Positions 4,801 through 6,837 of a stretch of 6,837 bases of DNA are shown one piece after another. The number at the start of each line of letters is the position of its first letter. Position 1 is the first letter of the stretch. Where the stretch lies: assembly GCA_050050115.1 (NCBI GenBank), contig JASFUX010000188.1:1-6837 (forward strand), written 5' to 3'. The DNA comes from JASFUX01 sp050050115 (GTDB taxonomy: Bacteria > Pseudomonadota > Alphaproteobacteria > Caulobacterales > Maricaulaceae). Position numbers and translations under genes: made by a program. The notes beneath the pieces were generated by a model. The model was given only the letters and a program-made list of their open reading frames with translations. It was not told where the DNA came from and did no database searches.

Positions 4801-6837
4801 GCTGCGATTTCTTCGCCCGCGATCACGTGCCAGAAAAGCAGCGACGCCTTTCGGCGGAAAATCACTTCGTTCAGCTTTTCTCGATCCAATCCCTCACGGA
4901 ATTCCTCGGCAAATATCTCGCTGTCGTCTCTCGAAAACACCCAATCAAGGATCGGTCTCAGCTTCTCCTCATGAAGGTCCATGTCCTTCAACACGGTCGA
5001 TTGCGGATGAAAGCGGTAGGTCGATCCAGCCTCTTCGACGAAATGCGAAACGTAGCCCTGGCGCATCAGCCGCGCGAGCGCCATCCAGTCCTCCCCGTTG
5101 GTCATTCCAACCGGGAAGGACAGCGCCGATCCCGCCGTCGCGCGTCGAACAAGTATCGAATTGAAGTGGGCCGGCACGCCGTGCATGTCGCCGAAGGAAA
5201 AATCACGCGGCAATCCAACGCTCGTCCCGAGAGGGGTGTTCTCCGGGTCGACCGTGTAAGTTACGCCATGCACCACATCCCATGACGGATTTTCTTCGAG
5301 TTTTGCAAGCCGAGCCGAAAGCGATGCAGGCAAAAACGCATCGTCCGCATCGAGAAAACCGATATATTCGCCCCGCGCGGCCCGAATGCCGGTATTGCGC
5401 GCCGCCGAAACGCCCGCGCCGCTGTTGGGCACAAGCTTGATGCGCGGATCAATCTCTCCCATTCCAAAGACGATGCGCGGCGAAGAATCGCTCGACCCGT
5501 CATCAACGCACAGGATCTCAATGTTCTCGACGCCCTGAGAGAGCACCGACTCAATCGCAGATCGGATGAACTTCTCTTCGTCCTTAAAGGGGATGACGAT
5601 GCTGACTTTCGGGGAGTTCGCCTCCGCCTGGCCGAAATCCCCCTTTAGGCATCTGTCGTACGCAATCTTCGGGAATATTGTACAGTGCCCGCCGACAGTG
5701 GCGTCGAGTATACGGCGTCCATCCGCCTGAAAAGTCTCGAGCGCCACGCGATAGTGCTGCTCGGATCGTTCAAGATCCGGGTACTGCCAAGTCACCCCTT
5801 TGCCAAAATATTCCGGGTGGAAATGGTTCTGATCAGCTCCTTGCGCGACGACTGCCTGGTTTGGATCGCCCGATTGCTTGAAATAGTGATCAAGCCCGAC
5901 GATGACCACCTCGTCGAAGCCTAGAAAATAGGCCGCCTGCAGCCCGCAGTACGTGACCGTCCACCCCTCACACCACACCTGTTGGCGAAGGTCCTTCTCA
6001 AAGTGCCCAACCTTCAGCAGCGGCTCCATGAAGAAGGTGTTCCAAGTGTTCTTCAGGGCGTTTTCTGCGGAACTCGAAAGGAATTTTATCGACGACGAGC
6101 GATCAAATTCCCCGCTAAACTGATCAAGGACGTTCTTGTTGACGCAGCACAGAACGGTCGGCTCAAACCCCATATTCTCGAAGTTCAGATTGATCCGGTT
6201 GAGACCGATGGTGAATTCATTCTTGAGCGGGGTCAGGTCCGTTTTCTTCAGGCTCGGCCCATTGGCGATGAGATAACACCGCTCCCCCTTGAACCGGTTG
6301 AAGAGGCCTTCAAGAGTGACCAGTCGATCGTTATTTGCGCCAATCTCTTTGGGCGGCTTACTGACGATTTGCGGCGCAACCAAAGGTCGACGGCGATCAA
6401 TCGGAGCGCTCAGTCCCTTGCCGCTCAAAGTATAAGCGGGCTGATCTCTTCCGCCGCGGGCGCGCTTTATCACGGCGTGCCGCGCCGCATCGTCCTTCAC
6501 GCCGTGCAGCACGGGAAGTTTTCCGTACAAAGTGCGAAATATCTCGTCGATGCTCTTTCTGGAACGAAAGTCGCAGAGAATCAGATCACCCCGGTTCTGC
6601 AGCGATGAAGTTTCCCACTCCAACGGCCGCGCATGGCCATGACGTTTTTTCTGCAGGTGTGCATAAAGGAAGTAATCAAACGAAATGTCGTATCCAGAAA
6701 ACACCGGCCCCCAGAAACAGTTTCCTGCAAGCTCAGTCGGCTCTTCAAAACGAAGCGACCACCACGGATTGTCATATCGTTCCTGGAAAACCGCTTCAGT
6801 GACGATCTTCCTTAGTGCGGCGCCGTCATAGACCGAA
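1854..6837 (-). CDS. giant multidomain glycosyltransferase/methyltransferase with membrane hairpin and coiled coil (5' partial)
   Basis: One uninterrupted frame runs from the right edge to the TAA at 1854-1856, giving at least 1660 residues. Residue numbers in this and the domain entries count from an in-frame GTG at 6704, but 44 further sense codons lie upstream to the edge with no stop, so the true start is outside. Order: unrecognised N-terminus (to ~125), MptE-like/DUF115 (~130-345), GT2 (~366-570), helical tail (~575-710), FkbM methyltransferase (~740-975), low-complexity linker (~991-1058), two membrane helices (~1092-1147), coiled coil (~1148-1355), class I methyltransferase (~1380-1600), acidic tail. 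Fused GT2, DUF115 and FkbM modules are known from surface-glycan loci, so a role in building and methylating a glycan at the inner face of the cytoplasmic membrane is inferred; donor, acceptor and product are unknown. Sampled lines have lower GC than the + strand genes. No frameshift or internal gene boundary is seen. Confidence 0.9.
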   Translation of the reverse strand, partial: SVYDGAALRKIVTEAVFQERYDNPWWSLRFEEPTELAGNCFWGPVFSGYDISFDYFLYAHLQKKRHGHARPLEWETSSLQNRGDLILCDFRSRKSIDEIFRTLYGKLPVLHGVKDDAARHAVIKRARGGRDQPAYTLSGKGLSAPIDRRRPLVAPQIVSKPPKEIGANNDRLVTLEGLFNRFKGERCYLIANGPSLKKTDLTPLKNEFTIGLNRINLNFENMGFEPTVLCCVNKNVLDQFSGEFDRSSSIKFLSSSAENALKNTWNTFFMEPLLKVGHFEKDLRQQVWCEGWTVTYCGLQAAYFLGFDEVVIVGLDHYFKQSGDPNQAVVAQGADQNHFHPEYFGKGVTWQYPDLERSEQHYRVALETFQADGRRILDATVGGHCTIFPKIAYDRCLKGDFGQAEANSPKVSIVIPFKDEEKFIRSAIESVLSQGVENIEILCVDDGSSDSSPRIVFGMGEIDPRIKLVPNSGAGVSAARNTGIRAARGEYIGFLDADDAFLPASLSARLAKLEENPSWDVVHGVTYTVDPENTPLGTSVGLPRDFSFGDMHGVPAHFNSILVRRATAGSALSFPVGMTNGEDWMALARLMRQGYVSHFVEEAGSTYRFHPQSTVLKDMDLHEEKLRPILDWVFSRDDSEIFAEEFREGLDREKLNEVIFRRKASLLFWHVIAGEEIAARRVARAMNDLGLWDVVSWSNLAPALRANAVRRLAVNLECLPSRDSAAIQRCLKIIDDLSDEFAVAPLRDLFEKVFRQEERENDDRKPPSSSSLDSSIRDLKVLSGYSRENHAHLDETQAVASALADRRGPEHVMLDVGAHCGTSAVHFEPFGWTIHCFEPDPANRQKLIKSFGRAPNITIDPRAVSERPATGVSFYSSEESTGISALHAFRDTHREAARVNVTTVAEIVAERKLKRIDFLKIDVEGHDFAVLKGVPWDKIAPDVIECEFEDAKTSPLGHTWRDICEYLVQKDYSVYVSEWHPIVRYGVRHDWRALWRYPCELADERAWGNLLAFRSDPGEARLRKILDSVLKVERRASATGLVSGSPSLKDAGREPAAAGSAMGRSPADKAPGVGSSSAAFSSRQGSLAAANGTGRQIQLTPQGWYQRFAASIRSQSLAVFRVGQAGAWLVRAAARRPAAAAAAILVALTLVLTPIVFAPAAPLLPFLWGAAGLMGLAAAALAAASLGNAMLARLVEGQARAQQELSADFEARLHDANVKNEAIERRLALLDDRLRTLADQEVPQLLPNMRREIVGPIEQLKVRLNAIDEEVRQRIDDEISKDLSDVRTEFAGTLSRLEQRLDAVDAIGSEDFARAVRDLEEDLASALEAVEKRTRSSQVQEHARLNEEFSKRIGDIEQRLRGALEQTSDSFQKALSEEKNAVERLDTAVEALGDELQGANVNSGGYQTFNRVLTQDHVNTLREKWQKRLGISMEARSLFYLAHRICELERRLHGRLATSVEDAVLRTLVASACPRKTLNVIEIGTLFGVGLAVIYDHAASRFSKVDLIAVDPLDGYYKKDLGDIITGEPVCERTFRSNMTAAGVPAKRLKLIKSMSATREAIAEAETQKYDVLILDGDHSFNGVKADYQNYLPMVRQGGFIIFDDYDSKDWPDIKDFVDSTVHHDPRVMHVGSSWRTSVFRAVTDSSEMSEDSTLADEEA
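1905..2567 (-). other. C-terminal class I SAM-dependent methyltransferase domain (Methyltransf_24-like)
   Basis: Residues ~1380-1600 form a second methyltransferase, distinct from the FkbM domain. Motif I is LNVIEIGTLFGVG (1434-1446), the acidic loop is DLIAVDPLDG (1462-1471), and the diagnostic stretch YDVLILDGDHSFNGVKADYQ (1526-1545) leads to GGFIIFDDYD (1554-1563). The LDGDHS and FDDY signatures are typical of metal-dependent sugar or small-molecule O-methyltransferases of this group, with the aspartates likely binding the metal (family knowledge). A helical stretch (~1380-1420) precedes it. The protein ends in an acidic tail after residue 1600. Confidence 0.88.
2640..3263 (-). other. extended coiled-coil region
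   Basis: Residues ~1148-1355 are dominated by Glu, Gln, Arg, Lys, Ala and Leu with heptad-like hydrophobic spacing. Examples are AIERRLALLDDRLRTLADQE (1178-1197), TLSRLEQRLDAVDAIG, RIGDIEQRLRGALEQ and AVERLDTAVEALGDELQ. Prolines at ~1199, 1203 and 1212 break it once near the start. It begins directly after the membrane hairpin and ends before the C-terminal methyltransferase, so it could act as an oligomerisation stalk or spacer. Confidence 0.82.
3264..3431 (-). other. two-helix transmembrane hairpin
   Basis: Residues ~1092-1147 contain two hydrophobic stretches, one centred on ILVALTLVLTPIVF (~1100-1113) and one on PFLWGAAGLMGLAAAALAAA (~1121-1140), separated only by a short Pro-containing turn. 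Arginines flank both ends (R1087, R1091, R1092 before; R1149 after). By the positive-inside rule both termini would face the cytoplasm, leaving the enzyme domains on either side in the cytoplasm with this hairpin as anchor. Part of the alanine run could instead be interfacial. Confidence 0.75.
3555..3734 (-). other. low-complexity Ser/Ala/Gly-rich linker
   Basis: Residues ~991-1050 are rich in Ser, Ala, Gly and Pro with no hydrophobic core pattern (for example GREPAAAGSAMGR and GVGSSSAAFSSRQG). It joins the cytoplasmic FkbM domain to the membrane hairpin and is expected to be disordered. It is the most natural place for an ancestral gene fusion, but the frame is continuous across it. Confidence 0.7.
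3780..4487 (-). other. FkbM family methyltransferase domain
   Basis: Residues ~740-975 match the FkbM SAM-dependent methyltransferase family. Motif I is MLDVGAHCGTSA (769-780), the acidic loop HCFEPDP (791-797) would hold the SAM ribose, and IDFLKIDVEGHDFAVLKG (872-889) is the family's most diagnostic segment. VIECEFED (899-906) follows. FkbM members usually O-methylate sugars or other hydroxyls on secreted glycans and natural products. A serine-rich linker (PPSSSSLDSS, 722-731) separates this domain from the GT part. The three catalytic-region motifs are intact, so the domain is probably active. Confidence 0.92.
4995..5609 (-). other. family 2 glycosyltransferase domain (GT-A fold)
   Basis: Residues ~366-570 open with KVSIVIPFKDEEKFIRSAIE and contain ILCVDDGSSD (nucleotide-binding DDGS at 401-404). 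Next comes GVSAARNTGIRAARGEYIGF and then the DxD-type metal site in LDADD (452-455). A later acidic pair in NGEDW (E538, D539) sits where GT2 enzymes place the catalytic base. These features define a GT-A inverting glycosyltransferase using a nucleotide sugar and a divalent metal. A helical stretch without recognisable motifs follows (~575-710). The sugar and acceptor are unknown. Confidence 0.92.
5670..6317 (-). other. MptE-like / DUF115 domain
   Basis: Residues ~130-345 carry the hallmarks of the DUF115 (6-hydroxymethylpterin pyrophosphokinase MptE-like) family. These are the Rossmann-like opening RCYLIANGPSLKKTDLTPLK (GPSL at 149-152), GLNRI (167-171), VIVGLDHYF (267-275), the HFHPEYFGKG segment (294-303), and ADGRRILDATVGGH (327-340). 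The family includes archaeal MptE and the Maf-type transferases that put nonulosonic acids on flagellin; the nucleotide-binding fold also resembles bacterial sialyltransferases. Next to a GT2 domain in the same chain, a sugar-transferase role is more likely than pterin metabolism (inference). Catalytic activity and donor are not readable from sequence. Confidence 0.8.
6318..6837 (-). other. unrecognised N-terminal region of the giant protein
   Basis: This part comprises the 44 codons from the window edge and roughly the first 129 residues after the GTG at 6704. It begins aromatic-rich (PWWSLRF, then GNCFWGPVFSGYDISFDYFLYAH) and continues with RGDLILCDFRSRKSIDEIF. It ends in a basic, proline-containing linker around residues 95-120 (PIDRRRPLVAPQ, SKPPKE). 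The first part reads like a folded domain cut off by the window edge and the end like an interdomain linker. I cannot assign it to a family. No signal peptide can be judged because the start is missing. Confidence 0.55.

Noticed and set aside
5982..6608. 208-codon + strand frame opposite the giant gene
   Set aside because: It is antisense to the MptE-like domain and N-terminal region, and it has no recognisable motif or ribosome binding site. The - strand carries the conserved motifs.
1..6837. CRISPR array, tRNA/rRNA genes, insertion sequence or terminal inverted repeats
   Set aside because: I saw no regularly spaced repeats, no cloverleaf or rRNA-like sequence, and no transposase motifs. 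Almost all bases are covered by protein-coding genes.

Overview
The window looks like part of a surface-polysaccharide or cell-envelope glycan locus from a GC-rich proteobacterium, most likely an alphaproteobacterium. That placement rests on base composition, codon choice and general gene style. No RNA gene or marker protein fixes it.

Layout. Bases 1-1763 (+ strand) hold the end of a tightly packed operon: the C-terminus of a D-2-hydroxyacid dehydrogenase, a complete short-chain dehydrogenase/reductase (SDR), and a complete SMP-30/gluconolactonase-type lactonase. Each gene overlaps the next by the four bases ATGA, with no clear Shine-Dalgarno sequence, so translation is probably coupled. A sugar dehydrogenase, a lactonase and a hydroxyacid dehydrogenase together suggest oxidation of a sugar or polyol through a lactone to a sugar acid. 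The substrate cannot be read from the sequence. Bases 1764-1853 are a short gap between convergent genes with one weak hairpin.

Bases 1854-6837 (- strand) are a single unbroken reading frame of at least 1660 codons whose 5' end lies beyond the right edge. From N to C terminus it encodes: an N-terminal part I do not recognise; an MptE-like/DUF115 domain; a family 2 glycosyltransferase; an FkbM-type methyltransferase; a Ser/Ala/Gly-rich linker; a two-helix membrane hairpin; a coiled-coil region of about 200 residues; and a second, different class I SAM methyltransferase. The frame is open past the GTG at 6704, so that codon is not the real start.

How it may work together (inference): the giant protein would be a membrane-anchored cytoplasmic enzyme that adds and methylates sugars on a growing glycan. 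The + strand operon may supply or modify an unusual sugar or acid precursor, although it could equally be an unrelated catabolic operon that happens to converge on it. The most notable feature is the stacking of two transferase-type and two methyltransferase domains around a membrane anchor and coiled coil in one polypeptide.
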